From Kaistia geumhonensis (GTDB lineage: Bacteria; Pseudomonadota; Alphaproteobacteria; Rhizobiales; Kaistiaceae): a DNA stretch of 64,000 nucleotides. The DNA lies in assembly GCF_030815145.1 (NCBI RefSeq), contig NZ_JAUSWJ010000001.1, positions 62,001-126,000 on the forward strand. The letters are read 5' to 3'. Each line of letters opens with the position of its first letter. Position 1 is the first letter of the stretch. This document shows, piece after piece, positions 43,540-53,400 of the stretch. Under the pieces are notes generated by a model that worked only from the letters and a program-made list of their open reading frames with translations, ran no database searches and was not told where the DNA came from. Made by a program: the position numbers and the translations under genes.

Positions 43540-45174
43540 TCAGAGCATCGCGCCGGCCAGCGCGATGGCGAGCAGCAGCAGCACCGCGCCCGCCACCGTC
43601 CAGTCGGTGAGGAAGCCCTCGATCGCCGCGACACCGTTCGAGAGCCTGCCAAGCCAGGGCTCCCCCTGCCGGATGATCGCGAGGATGTCGCCGGGCGGCA
43701 GGCTCGGCCGGTTCCGCCAGAGGCGCAGCAGCGCGAAGAGCGCGGCGCCAGCCATGACCGGCCATGCGAGTTCGAGGAGCGATGACGGCGCGAGGGCTTC
43801 GGCGATGCTGCCGCCGACCATGGGGAACAGCAGCCAGGGCAGGACGAGCGAGGCCAGCGCCGTACCCCACCAGGCGGCGCGGATCGCGACCGGCGCAATG
43901 GCTGAGGCGTCGCGGGACCGGGCCACGCTCGCGAGCGTCAGGAAATGCAGCATCAGCACGGTGCTCGCGACCGCCGAGACACTGCCGAGCGTCTTGGGCC
44001 AGCCGCTGCCGAGAGCGTCCTTGATGGCGAGTTTGGCGAGCGCGCCGCCCGTCAGCGGCAGGCCGGCGATGCCGAGCGCCACGATCGCCGCCGGCCAGAA
44101 GAGAGCCGCCCGGCCACGGCCACCGTTCATGGACAGTGCGGCGAGCGCGAGGAAGAGGCCGCCCTTGGCGAAGACGTGGTGCAGGCCATAGAAGGCGATC
44201 TCGGTCGGGGCTACGGCGCGACCGGCGGCGAGCGAGAGCCCGGCCACCGCGGCGATGACTCCCATCTGGCTGATGCTGGAATAAGCGAGGACGTGCTTGG
44301 GGTGGCGCTGCGTCAGGCCGACCGCGACGCCGAAGAAGGCCGAGAAGAAGCCGGCGACCGCGAGCGCCATGCCGAGCGTCTCGAGCGGTGTCCCGAAGGG
44401 CAGGAAGCGCACGAGGCCGATCACTCCGGCCTTCACCGCCGCGCCGGAGAGGACGGCGGCGGCGGGGTAGGGCGCGGCGCCATAGCTCGGCGGCATCCAC
44501 AGGTGCAGCGGCACCAGGCCGAGCTTCGCGGCAAGGCCGAGAAGGACGAGGACGAGGGCGGGCGTCACGAGTGGCGCGGATGGCAGCGCCGCGACGATCG
44601 CCGCGATCCGCGTTTCCCCGCCGGCGCCGAGCGCCAGCAGCACGAAGCCGGAGAGCAGGAACGCCTCGCCCGTGACGGCCAGGGCGAAATAGACGCGGCC
44701 GGCCTTCAGCGCCGCGGGCGTCCCGTCGCGCGTCACGAGGCCGTAGCCGGCGAGGCTCACCAGCGAGAAGGCGAGATAGAAGGTGACGAGATCGGCGGCG
44801 ATGAAGACCGTCATGCTGCCGGCGAGCGTCGCCAGCCACCAGGCCTGATAGGGCAGGCTGCGCAGCCGCTCGCCCCACCAGGCCGGCGCTGCGATGCCGG
44901 CGGCGCACCAGATGAGCGCGGCGGAACCGAGCAGCAGCGCGCCGGGCTCGTCGAGCGCGAGCCCAAGCGCAAGCGGCGCGGGGAGGGCGACGGCGCCTCC
45001 GGTCGCGAGGAGCGCCGCCGCGAGCCCCGGCAGCGGCGCCAGCCAGAGCAGGCCGGCGAGCCTCGGCCGGAAGCCGGGTGCAGCAAGCGTCAGAGCGAGA
45101 AGTGCCAGCGGAAAGAGGCTGGCGAGCGCGAGCAGGAGCGGGGCAAGCGGCGAGAGGGCGGCGTCCGGCGTCAT
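43540..45174 (-). CDS. Proton-pumping antiporter-like subunit with atypical TM5 (NuoL/MrpA/MrpD superfamily)
   Basis: 544-residue membrane protein with about fourteen helices, the last gene of the Mrp-type operon. It has the channel motif AAKLGLVPLHLWMPPSYGAAPYPAAA with the essential Lys217 (TM7) and Lys248 (TM8), and HHVFAKGGLFLALA (TM12 Lys), quoted by key residues. The TM5 Glu found in nearly all such subunits is Ser137 here (DLVTFYLAFS against DLFNLYVALE in the neighbouring MrpD). It may stand in for the missing N-terminal half of MrpA, or be a specialised second MrpD. It overlaps the mrpD stop by 4 nt. Confidence 0.82.
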   Translation of the reverse strand: MTPDAALSPLAPLLLALASLFPLALLALTLAAPGFRPRLAGLLWLAPLPGLAAALLATGGAVALPAPLALGLALDEPGALLLGSAALIWCAAGIAAPAWWGERLRSLPYQAWWLATLAGSMTVFIAADLVTFYLAFSLVSLAGYGLVTRDGTPAALKAGRVYFALAVTGEAFLLSGFVLLALGAGGETRIAAIVAALPSAPLVTPALVLVLLGLAAKLGLVPLHLWMPPSYGAAPYPAAAVLSGAAVKAGVIGLVRFLPFGTPLETLGMALAVAGFFSAFFGVAVGLTQRHPKHVLAYSSISQMGVIAAVAGLSLAAGRAVAPTEIAFYGLHHVFAKGGLFLALAALSMNGGRGRAALFWPAAIVALGIAGLPLTGGALAKLAIKDALGSGWPKTLGSVSAVASTVLMLHFLTLASVARSRDASAIAPVAIRAAWWGTALASLVLPWLLFPMVGGSIAEALAPSSLLELAWPVMAGAALFALLRLWRNRPSLPPGDILAIIRQGEPWLGRLSNGVAAIEGFLTDWTVAGAVLLLLAIALAGAML

Positions 45175-46670
45175 GGCGCCCCCGCGGCGATGCGGCCGAC
45201 GGCGAGAAGCGGCCAGGGCGCGAGCGGCAGGAAGCCGATGAGGATGGCGGCGAGCGCGAGCGCCAGCGCCGCCGCTTCGCGCGTGACGACGACCGGCTTC
45301 TTGCGCGCGGCCGGCTCTTCGGGCGGCGTGAAGGCCGGCACGAGGATGCGGAAGACATAGCCGGCCGCGAGCAGGCCGCCGGCGGCGATCACCAGCACCC
45401 ACCACCACGCCCCCTCGCCGAAGGCCGCCGTCAGCATCAGCCACTTGGCGGAGAAGCCGCCGGACGGCGGCAGCCCCATCAGCGAGATCGAGGCGAGCGT
45501 CATGGTGAGCACGGTGAGCGGCGCGATGCGGCCGAGACCGCGGAATTCGGCGATCCTGTCATGGCCGATGGCCTCGTAGACGAGGCCGGCCGCCATGAAC
45601 ATCGCCGCCTTGGCGAAGGCGTGGGCCATCAGTTGCAGCGCGCCCGCCGTCCAGGCGGTGCTCTCGAACGGCGCGGCGCCGCTGCCGAGGCCGAGCGGGA
45701 AGACGAGGAACAGATAGCCGAGCTGCGCGACGGTCGAATAGGCGACGAGCAGCTTCAGCCGCGCCTGGCGCAGCGCCATGGCCGATCCGACGACGACGGC
45801 TGCGGCGCCGAACACGCCGAGCAGCGTCGATCCCGCCACCGCCCGCTCCGGCGGCAGGAGGTCGAACCAGAGCCTCAGCGCGATGAAGAACGAGCCTTTC
45901 ACCACCAGAGCCGACAGGACGGCGCTCGCCGCCGGCGGCGCGCCGGCATGGGCGGGCGGCAGCCAGAGATGCAGCGGGAAGAGCGCGGTCTTCGCCGCGA
46001 GCCCCGCGGTCATGAGGCCGACCGCGACGAGCAGCGCGCCGTCCGGCCCGCGCAGCGCGGCGAGGCCGCCGAGATCGAGCGTGCCATAGGCGCCGTAGAT
46101 GATCGCGACGCCGAGCAGGTAGAGAACCGACCCCGCGAGCGCGAACACGAGATAGCGCAGCGCCGCCTTCAGCGTCTCGCGGCTGCCGTCGAGGCTGACC
46201 AGCGGCACGGCCGCGAAGGTCAGCAGTTCGAGCGCCACATAGAGATTGAAGAGGTCCTCGCCGAGAAAGATCAGGTTCAGCGCGGCGGTGATGGCGAGCA
46301 GCATGGTCCAGAAGACCATCGGCCGCCGCTCGCCGGGCGCGCCGAACTGCCCGCGGGCATAGACCGCGACCGGCACCAGCACGATGGCGGCCATGGCCAT
46401 GAAGACGGCGGCGATGCCGTCGGCGCGGAGCGCGAGGCCGAGCGGCGGCTGCCAGCCGCCGATGAGATAGACGAGCGGAGCGGCGCCCGCCGCCACCTTC
46501 TCGAGGACCGCGAGAGCGACGCCGAGATTGGCGAGGAGGGCGGCCAGCGCCACGGTCTCGACGTCGCGCGGGCGGACCAGCCAGAGCAGCAGGATGCCGA
46601 TCACCGGCACGGTGATCGCGGCGACGAGCAGTCCGCCGCCCGGGGTCGTCGCGAGCATCGCGGCGTTCAC
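45171..46670 (-). CDS. mrpD: Cation/proton antiporter subunit MrpD (MnhD)
   Basis: 499-residue antiporter-like subunit. Conserved TM5 Glu148 (LYVALELLTF), TM7 Lys in AAKTALFPLHLWLPPAH and TM8 Lys in SALVVKGSFF are all present, with HAFAKAAMFMAAG at TM12. This is the classical MrpD/NuoN-like pattern, so the proton path looks functional. It overlaps mrpC upstream and the atypical subunit downstream by 4 nt each. Confidence 0.9.
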   Translation of the reverse strand: MNAAMLATTPGGGLLVAAITVPVIGILLLWLVRPRDVETVALAALLANLGVALAVLEKVAAGAAPLVYLIGGWQPPLGLALRADGIAAVFMAMAAIVLVPVAVYARGQFGAPGERRPMVFWTMLLAITAALNLIFLGEDLFNLYVALELLTFAAVPLVSLDGSRETLKAALRYLVFALAGSVLYLLGVAIIYGAYGTLDLGGLAALRGPDGALLVAVGLMTAGLAAKTALFPLHLWLPPAHAGAPPAASAVLSALVVKGSFFIALRLWFDLLPPERAVAGSTLLGVFGAAAVVVGSAMALRQARLKLLVAYSTVAQLGYLFLVFPLGLGSGAAPFESTAWTAGALQLMAHAFAKAAMFMAAGLVYEAIGHDRIAEFRGLGRIAPLTVLTMTLASISLMGLPPSGGFSAKWLMLTAAFGEGAWWWVLVIAAGGLLAAGYVFRILVPAFTPPEEPAARKKPVVVTREAAALALALAAILIGFLPLAPWPLLAVGRIAAGAP

Positions 46671-46990
46671 GAGCCGCCTCCGGACGCGTCGTCGCCGTCC
46701 TCCTCGCCGAGCCGCTCGATCAGCGTGATTGCGAGCGCGGTGGCGCAGAAGGCGACGACGATGCCGGTGATCACCAGCGCCTGCGGCACCGGATCGCCGC
46801 TGAAGCCCGCCCCGGCGCCGCGGCGGGCGACGACGCCGAACAGGATGAAGACGCCGCCGCCGAGGAGATTGAAGGCGAGCAGCCGCCGCAGGAAGCTTTC
46901 GAGCAGGACGACGCCATAGAGCCCGAGGCCGACGAGGATCGCTCCCATCAGCCCGAACAGGGTGGCGGCGTCGAACGGGGCGAGGCTCAT
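46667..46990 (-). CDS. mrpC: Cation/proton antiporter subunit MrpC (NuoK-like)
   Basis: 107 residues, three helices, with the NuoK/MrpC motif GLYGVVLLESFLRRLLAFNLLGGG and DPVPQALVITGIVVAFCATALA, quoted in part. The Glu in the first of these lies where NuoK has its conserved helix-2 glutamate. The tail is acidic and glycine-rich. ATGA overlaps on both sides. Confidence 0.88.
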   Translation of the reverse strand: MSLAPFDAATLFGLMGAILVGLGLYGVVLLESFLRRLLAFNLLGGGVFILFGVVARRGAGAGFSGDPVPQALVITGIVVAFCATALAITLIERLGEEDGDDASGGGS

Positions 46991-47913
46991 GGAGACCGCT
47001 CCGGCGGGCCGGCGACGATCAGCGCCAGCATGGCGGCGAGCGAGACGGTCAGCGCCACCTCGATAACCAGGATCAGCGGTTTTTCGAAGCCGGGCGGATA
47101 GGCGAGGAAAGCCCCGGCGAGCGGGATGCCGGCAAGGCCGATGCCGACGAAGACGATCGGCCCGGCGGCGAGCAGCCAGCGCAGTCGCCGCCCGGATGTC
47201 GCCGGCGCAGCCACGAGGCCGGCCATGCCGGCGAGGATCGCCATGGCTGCGAGGATCGTCGCGCCCTGGAATTTGCCGCCCGGAGCGTCGGCGCCGACCC
47301 AGACGATGTAGATGCCGATGACGATGCCGGCGGGGACGAGGATGCGCGCGAAGAGCGGCAGCGGGCCGCCGATCCCCGGCCGCGGGGCAGGTCCCGGGCG
47401 TCCGCCCCAATGCGCGTCGCGGCCGAGCGACCAGACGCCGAACAGCGCCAGCAGGACCACCACCGTCTCGAGGAAGGTGTCGGCGGCGCGATAGGCCATC
47501 AGGACGCCGCCGATCGGATTGCCGAGCCCGGTCGAGGCGAGATGCTCGCGAACGTCCAGGGCGAGGCTCGGCGCCGGCTGCGGCGGCAGCAGGACCACCG
47601 CCGCAAGGCCGGCCGCGACGGCCGCCGAGAGAGCGCCGACGATGATCCGCGCAAGCCTGGACGGGCGGCTCGCCGGCGCCGGCTTCACCCGCGCGCCGGC
47701 CCGCATCAGGATGACGCCGGTCGCGCCGCCGCCGATGGCCGCCTCCGTCAGCGCGACGTCGTAGGCGCCGAGCCGCGTCCAGGCGAGCGTTAGAACGAGA
47801 CCATAGGCGATGAAGCCGACGACGGCGGCGAAATCGTCGCCCGCGCGGATCGTCCAGGCGGCGATGCCGATCGTGAGCAGGGCGATGCCGCCATCGAGGA
47901 CGAGCGCCGTCAT
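46987..47913 (-). CDS. mrpB: Fused MrpA C-terminal (DUF4040/MbhD-MbhE-like) and MrpB subunit
   Basis: 308 residues with three modules: residues 1-85 a DUF4040/MbhD-like unit (GFIAYGLVLTLAWTRLGAYDVALTEAAIG); about 105-190 an MbhE-like unit (GLGNPIGGVLMAYRAADTFLETVVV, matching the NVVNVILVDFRGFDTLGE region of MrpA); and about 205-308 an MrpB unit (GADAPGGKFQGATILAAM). In standard seven-gene operons the first two belong to the end of MrpA, so MrpA has been broken and its tail joined to MrpB. It overlaps mrpG and mrpC by 4 nt. Motifs above are each cut to their most telling part. Confidence 0.85.
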   Translation of the reverse strand: MTALVLDGGIALLTIGIAAWTIRAGDDFAAVVGFIAYGLVLTLAWTRLGAYDVALTEAAIGGGATGVILMRAGARVKPAPASRPSRLARIIVGALSAAVAAGLAAVVLLPPQPAPSLALDVREHLASTGLGNPIGGVLMAYRAADTFLETVVVLLALFGVWSLGRDAHWGGRPGPAPRPGIGGPLPLFARILVPAGIVIGIYIVWVGADAPGGKFQGATILAAMAILAGMAGLVAAPATSGRRLRWLLAAGPIVFVGIGLAGIPLAGAFLAYPPGFEKPLILVIEVALTVSLAAMLALIVAGPPERSP

Positions 47914-48221
47914 CGCCGCCTGCGCCCCCCGGAGGGCGGATGCTCGCCCGCCGCCAGGGCGCCGATCATCTGCGCCACCGTCGCGCCGGCGAACTGCACG
48001 AGCGCCCAGATCACGACGAGCTTCAGGGCGGCGCCGAGGCTTCCCGAGAGCGGCAGCAGGCCGAGCACGATCAGGCCGAGGCCGAGATTGTCGGCCTTGG
48101 TGAGCGCATGCAGACGCGTCAGCGCATCGGGGAAGCGCAGCAAGCCGGTCGTCCCGGCGACAAAGAAGACGATGCCGGCCGCGATGGCGACCGTGCTGAA
48201 GAGTCCGACAAGCGCGTTCAT
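47910..48221 (-). CDS. mrpG: Cation/proton antiporter subunit MrpG
   Basis: 103 residues, three helices. The family signature is TTGLLRFPDALTRLHALTKADNLG followed by LKLVVIWALVQFAGATVAQMI, given here by its core RFPDALTRLHA. The basic tail GGRRRR ends the protein. It overlaps mrpF and the fused mrpB gene by 4 nt each. Confidence 0.9.
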   Translation of the reverse strand: MNALVGLFSTVAIAAGIVFFVAGTTGLLRFPDALTRLHALTKADNLGLGLIVLGLLPLSGSLGAALKLVVIWALVQFAGATVAQMIGALAAGEHPPSGGRRRR

Positions 48222-48499
48222 CGCCCTGCCTCCTCGCCATCCGCGCGGGCCTGCCCGAGCGCGCGGGCGAGCGCCACCGAGGCGAAGGCGGCGAGCAGCG
48301 CCAGCGTCAGCGCCACGTCGAGGATCGCCTCCGTCGCACTCGCCACCGCCAGCAGCGCCAGCACGGCGACGCCGCCCGATCCGAGGAGTTGCACGGCCAT
48401 CATCCGGTCAAGCCGGGAGGGGCCGCGGAGAACGCGGACGAGTCCCACCGCGACCGCCGCGAGAACCGCGATCGCGGCGAGCGTGAGCGCCTCAGCCAT
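48218..48499 (-). CDS. mrpF: Cation/proton antiporter subunit MrpF
   Basis: 93 residues, three helices, with the MrpF core VRVLRGPSRLDRMMAVQLLG and the Asp-containing LDVALTLALLAAFASVALAR (Asp position conserved in MrpF). ATG at 48499 lies inside the end of mrpE (8-nt overlap). Confidence 0.88.
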   Translation of the reverse strand: MAEALTLAAIAVLAAVAVGLVRVLRGPSRLDRMMAVQLLGSGGVAVLALLAVASATEAILDVALTLALLAAFASVALARALGQARADGEEAGR

Positions 48500-49004
48500 G
48501 CTTTCCGCCCCCCGAAAAGACGGCGCGCAGCCGTGCCTCGTCCTTCGCCATCTCGCGCAGCACAGGCTGGTGCTCGTCGAGGCAATGGACGACGACCCCG
48601 TCCTTCCCATCGCCGCCGACCGGCAATGTTCCCGGCATCATGGCCGATATGCTGACGAAGGCGTCGCGATAGAGCCCTGCCGGCAGGGAAGGGCGGAACG
48701 CGACGAAGCCGGGCGCCAGCGGCAACCGCGGCGAGAAGGCCCGCTTGGCGACGTCGATCCCCGCGAGGAGCGATTGCTTCAGGAAGGCCGCGGTGAAGCG
48801 CATCAGCCCCCGCGCCGAGGGTCGCCGTGCCGAATCGGGCAGGAGGGCGCCCGCCGCCAGCGTGCCGAACGCTGCCGCGCACAGGCCGACAATGAGATCC
48901 TTCGGATCGAGGCCCATGAGGATGCACCAGAGCGCGAGAAACGCAGCGAAACGGCCGGCCGATCGCGCGTGTCGCCTCATCCAGTTCCGCATGCTGCGGG
49001 CCAT
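48492..49004 (-). CDS. mrpE: Cation/proton antiporter subunit MrpE
   Basis: About 170 residues. Helices near the N-terminus (FAAFLALWCILMG, IVGLCAAAFGTLAAG), then a cytosolic domain with FLKQSLLAGIDVAKRAFSP, GFVAFRPSLPAGLYRDAFVS and HCLDEHQPVLREMAKDEARL, all MrpE-like. Start is uncertain: ATG at 49004 has GGGAG ten nt upstream; further in-frame ATGs lie at 49046 and downstream. It opens the operon mrpE-F-G-B-C-D plus the atypical subunit, all coupled by overlaps. The complex probably exchanges Na+ or K+ for H+ or serves in pH homeostasis. Confidence 0.85.
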   Translation of the reverse strand: MARSMRNWMRRHARSAGRFAAFLALWCILMGLDPKDLIVGLCAAAFGTLAAGALLPDSARRPSARGLMRFTAAFLKQSLLAGIDVAKRAFSPRLPLAPGFVAFRPSLPAGLYRDAFVSISAMMPGTLPVGGDGKDGVVVHCLDEHQPVLREMAKDEARLRAVFSGGGKHG

Positions 49005-49347
49005 CGCGCGGATCGCTCCCCCGGGTCGGCGCCAGCGCCTTTCCATGCCGCCGGTCTCGCCGGCGGCGCTCGCGCGAGGATGACGACACTTTTCCGTCGC
49101 TGACAAGAAGAGGCGAGCCGACAGGGTCAGGTCGCGGCGGATTGGGATACTGCGCACAGGTCCGGGACGAGCGGCTCATCACTTCGGACGGCGGAGTGGA
49201 TAGGGTCCGCGCGAAAAGCCGGTCCGCGGCCGAAGGGCGACTTCCCGTACCGGCGGCGCTCTGCCGCAGACGGCTTGCAAGGCGGGGGCTGGCGTGCCTC
49301 ACTGCCGCGCAATGCAAGGCGGGGGCAAAGTCGTGAGAGACAGAGAC
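49005..49347. other. Divergent intergenic region mrpE / RND adaptor
   Basis: 343 nt without a credible gene. It contains a 14-bp direct repeat TGCAAGGCGGGGGC at 49276-49289 and 49313-49326, the second copy 22 nt before the adaptor ATG. This could be a tandem operator. No clear sigma-70 promoter stands out and no TetR-type repressor gene is adjacent. Confidence 0.45.
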
Positions 49348-50463
49348 ATGAGCACCGCATGGGGTAAGCGGCGCCTCGCAGGCGTCGCCGTGATGGCGCT
49401 GGCGCTGCCGCTGCTCTCGGCCTGCGGCCGCGAGGAAGAGAAGCAGGCAGCGGCGCCGCGGCCCGTGCGGACCATCACGGTCGAGCGTGCTCCAGCCGTC
49501 GAGACCGTCGTCCTCACCGGCCAGGTTCAGGCGCGCAACGAGGCGGCGATGGCCTTCCGCATCGGCGGGCGCATGATCGAGCGTCCGGTCAATGTGGGCG
49601 ACCGCGTCAAGGCCGGTCAGCTTCTGGCCAAGCTCGATCCCGCCAACGAACTCAACGCGCTGCGTTCGGCGCAGGCAGCCGTCGCCGCCGCCGAGGGGCA
49701 ACTCGTCACGTCCGAGAACGCTTTCGAGCGGCAGGACCGCCTGCTCGCCAGCGGATTCACGACGCGGGCCAACTGGGACCAGGCCAATCAGGCGCTGCGT
49801 GCCGCCCGCTCGCAGCTGGACGATGCCGAGGCGCAGCTCCAGATCGCGCAGGACCGTGTCGGCTTCACCGAGCTCTACGCCGATGTCGACGGCTCCGTGA
49901 CCGCGCGCGGCGCCGAGCCGGGCGAGGTCGTCCAGGCCGGTCAGATGATCGTCCGCCTCGCGCAGCAGGACGGCCGCGACGCCGTGTTCGACGTGCCGCC
50001 GCAGGTGTTGCGCACGACGCCGCCCGATTCGGAGATCACGATCCGCCTCACCTCCGACCCGTCGGTGACGGCGATCGGGCGCGTCCGGGAAGTCGCTCCC
50101 CAGGCCGACGCGCAGACCCGCAATTTCGCGGTCCGCGTCGGCATCAACGAGCCGCCGGCCGCGATGCTTCTCGGATCGACGGTCAGCGGCACGGTCAAGG
50201 TCAGCGATGGGCCCGTCATGGCCCTGCCGGCCACCGCACTGACCACGTCCGAAGGCAAGCCGGCGGTTTTCGTCGTCAATCCGGCCGATTCGACCGTGGC
50301 GCTGCGCAATATCGAGCTCGTCCGCCACGATCCGGGCACCGTGATCGTCGCGGACGGCATCACGCCCGGCGAGGTCGTGGTGACCGCCGGCGTGCAGGCG
50401 TTGCATCCGGGCCAGGTCGTGCGCACCGTCGCCGCGACGGTCCCGTCCGGGACGACGCCATGA
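49348..50463 (+). CDS. RND efflux periplasmic adaptor lipoprotein
   Basis: 371-residue membrane-fusion protein (HlyD/AcrA family). Signal with lipobox LLSAC (Cys26). The two lipoyl half-motifs are AFRIGGRMIERPVNVGDRVK and VDGSVTARGAEPGEVVQAGQ, flanking an alpha-hairpin (about 85-170), then the beta-barrel and membrane-proximal domains. The ATG at 49348 is preferred to an upstream frame start. It overlaps the permease gene by 4 nt (ATGA). No outer-membrane channel gene is present, so a TolC-type partner is encoded elsewhere. Confidence 0.93.
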   Translation: MSTAWGKRRLAGVAVMALALPLLSACGREEEKQAAAPRPVRTITVERAPAVETVVLTGQVQARNEAAMAFRIGGRMIERPVNVGDRVKAGQLLAKLDPANELNALRSAQAAVAAAEGQLVTSENAFERQDRLLASGFTTRANWDQANQALRAARSQLDDAEAQLQIAQDRVGFTELYADVDGSVTARGAEPGEVVQAGQMIVRLAQQDGRDAVFDVPPQVLRTTPPDSEITIRLTSDPSVTAIGRVREVAPQADAQTRNFAVRVGINEPPAAMLLGSTVSGTVKVSDGPVMALPATALTTSEGKPAVFVVNPADSTVALRNIELVRHDPGTVIVADGITPGEVVVTAGVQALHPGQVVRTVAATVPSGTTP

Positions 50464-53400
50464 AAGGCCTCAATCTCTCGGCCTGGGCGCTCTCGCATCG
50501 CCAGTTCATCGTCTACTGGATGGTGGCCTTCATCGTCGCCGGGGTGACGGCCTTCATCCATCTCGGCCGCGCCGAGGATCCGGCGATCACCATCAAGACG
50601 ATGATCGTCGGCGCCGCGTGGCCGGGCGCCACGCTCGACGACACGCTGCAGCAGGTGACGGAACGGCTGGAGCGCAAGATCCAGGAGATCCCGGAGGTCG
50701 ACGACGTCCGCAGCGAGACCACCGCCGGGCGGACGACGCTGTTCGTGAACCTCAAGGACGAGATCACCTCGGCCGAGGTTCCCGACATCTGGTACGAGGT
50801 ACGCAAGGGCATCGGGGACATTCGCGGGTCGCTGCCGCAGGGCGTCGTGGGCCCGGTCTTCAACGACGATTTCGGCGATACCTTCGGCACCATCTACGGC
50901 TTCACCGCCGACGGGTTCACGCAGCGCGAACTGCGCGACTATGTGGAGAATATCCGCTCGAAGCTGCTCTCTCTGCCCGATGTCTCGAAGATCGAGATCC
51001 TCGGCGCGCAGGACGAGCGCATCTTCGTCGAGTTCTCGACGGAACAGCTCGCCGGTCTCGGCATCGACCGCGGCCAGTTGATCGCGGCGCTGCAGGCGCA
51101 GAACGTCGTCAGCCCCGCCGGCACGATCGAGACGGGCGACGAGCGCATCGCCGTCCGCGTCTCCGGCGCCTTCGAATCCGAGCAGGACCTGCTCAACATC
51201 AATTTCGTCTCGAACGGGCGGCTGATCCGCCTGCGCGACATCGCCGAGGTGCATCGCGGCTATGCCGATCCGCCGCAGCCGATGTTCCGCGTCAACGGCA
51301 AGCCGGCGATCGGCCTCGCCATCTCGATGAAGGATGGCGGCGACGTGCTCGCGCTCGGCGCCAATATCCGCTCGTCCATGCAGGCGATCACCGCCGAGCT
51401 GCCGATCGGCATCGAGCCGAACCTCGTCGCCGACCAGGCCGAGGTTGTGGACGTCGCGATCGGCGAATTCACCACCTCGCTCTGGCAGGCGATCGCGATC
51501 ATCGCCGTCGTCAGCTTCGTCAGCCTCGGCATCCGCGCCGGCACCGTTGTGGCGCTCGCCATCCCGCTGTCGCTGGCGATGGTCTTCGTCGTCATGGACG
51601 CGACGGGCATCGATCTTCAGCGTATCTCGCTCGGCGCGCTGATCATCGCGCTCAGCCTGCTCGTCGACGACGCGATGACGACGGTCGATTCCATCTCGTC
51701 GCGGCTTGCCGCGGGCGAGAGCAAGGAAGAGGCGGCATCCAACACCTTCAAGACGCTGGCGCTCGCCATGCTGACCGGGACGCTCGTGACCGCCGCCGGC
51801 TTCGTGCCGATCGGCTTCGCGCAGAGCTCGGCCGGCGAGTACACCTTCTCGATTTTCGCCGTGGTCGGCATCGCCCTCGTCGTCTCGTGGATCGGCGCCG
51901 TCACCTTCTCGCCGCTCATCGCCGCCGTGCTTCTGAAGAAGCCGGAGCCGAAGAAGGCCGACGCCAGGCCGAGCCGCATCGTCGCGGGCTTCCGTGCCGT
52001 GCTCATCACCGCGATGCGCATGCGCTGGGTGACGATCGGCATCGCGGTCGCCGCCTTCGTGGTGGCGCTCATCACGCTGCCGCATGTGCCGCGCCAGTTC
52101 TTCCCGTCCTCGGACCGGGCCGAGCTGCTCGTTGACCTCCGCCTGCCGCAGAATGCGTCGATCGAGGCCAGCGCCGACGCCTCGGCGCGGCTCGACGCCT
52201 TCCTCGCGTCCGACCCCGACGTCGCGCAGTGGAGCACCTATGTCGGCCGCGGCGCGATCCGCTTCTACCTGCCGCTGAATGTCGAGCTCGCCAATCCGTT
52301 CTTCTCGCAGGCGGTCGTCATCGCGAAGGACGTTCCTGCCCGGCTGCGCCTGCAAGACAAGCTCGAGAAGCTGCTGGCCGATGATTTCCCGGGCGCCGTG
52401 ACGCGCGTCTCGCCGCTCGAGCTCGGTCCGCCGGTCGGCTGGCCGGTGCAGTATCGCGTCAGCGGCCCGGAGGTCGAACAGGTCCGCGCGATCGCGCAGA
52501 AGCTCGCCGGCATCGTTTCGTCCGACCGCGATGCGCTGCGCGTCAATTATGACTGGATGGAGCCGGCGCGCATGGTGCGCGTCCGCATCGACCAGGACGA
52601 GGCGCGGCTGCTCGGCCTTTCGTCGGCCTCGCTCGCCTCGGCGCTGAATTCCGTCGTTTCCGGCACCACGGTCACGCAGGTCCGCGACGACATCTATCTG
52701 GTCGACGTCGTCGCGCGTGCCACGAGCGCCGACCGCCTCTCGCTGTCCAACCTCCAGACGCTGCAGGTGCCGCTCGCCAATGGCCGCACGGTGCCGCTCT
52801 CGCAGGTCGCGCGATTCGAGTTCAGCCAGGAATATCCGCTGATCTGGCGGCGAGACCGCGTCCCGACGCTGACGGTCCAGGCCGATGTGGCGCCCGAAAG
52901 CTCGCCCGAAGCCGTCGTGGACGGGCTGGCGCCGAAGATCGCCGAGCTCTCGGCCTCGCTTCCCGCCGGCTATCAGATCGCCGTGGGCGGCACGGTCGAG
53001 GAGAGCGCCTCCTCGCAGGCCTCCGTCATGGTCGTCGTGCCGTTCATGCTGTTCCTGATGATCACCTTCCTGATGGTGCAGCTCCAGAGCTTCGTGCGGC
53101 TGCTGCTCGTCATGAGCGTGGTGCCGCTCGGGCTCATCGGCGTCGTCGGCGCGCTGTTCATCTTCAACCGCCCGCTCGGCTTCGTCGCCATCCTCGGCAT
53201 CCTGTCGCTGATGGGGCTCATCGCGAAGAATGCCGTCATCCTCATCGAGCAGATCGAATCGGAACGGCGGAGCGGACAGCCGGTCTGGGACGCGGTCGTC
53301 AACGCGACGGTGTCGCGCTTCCGGCCGATCATGCTGACGGCGATCTCGACGATCCTCGGCATGATCCCGATCGCGCCGACCATCTTCTGGGGCCCCATGG

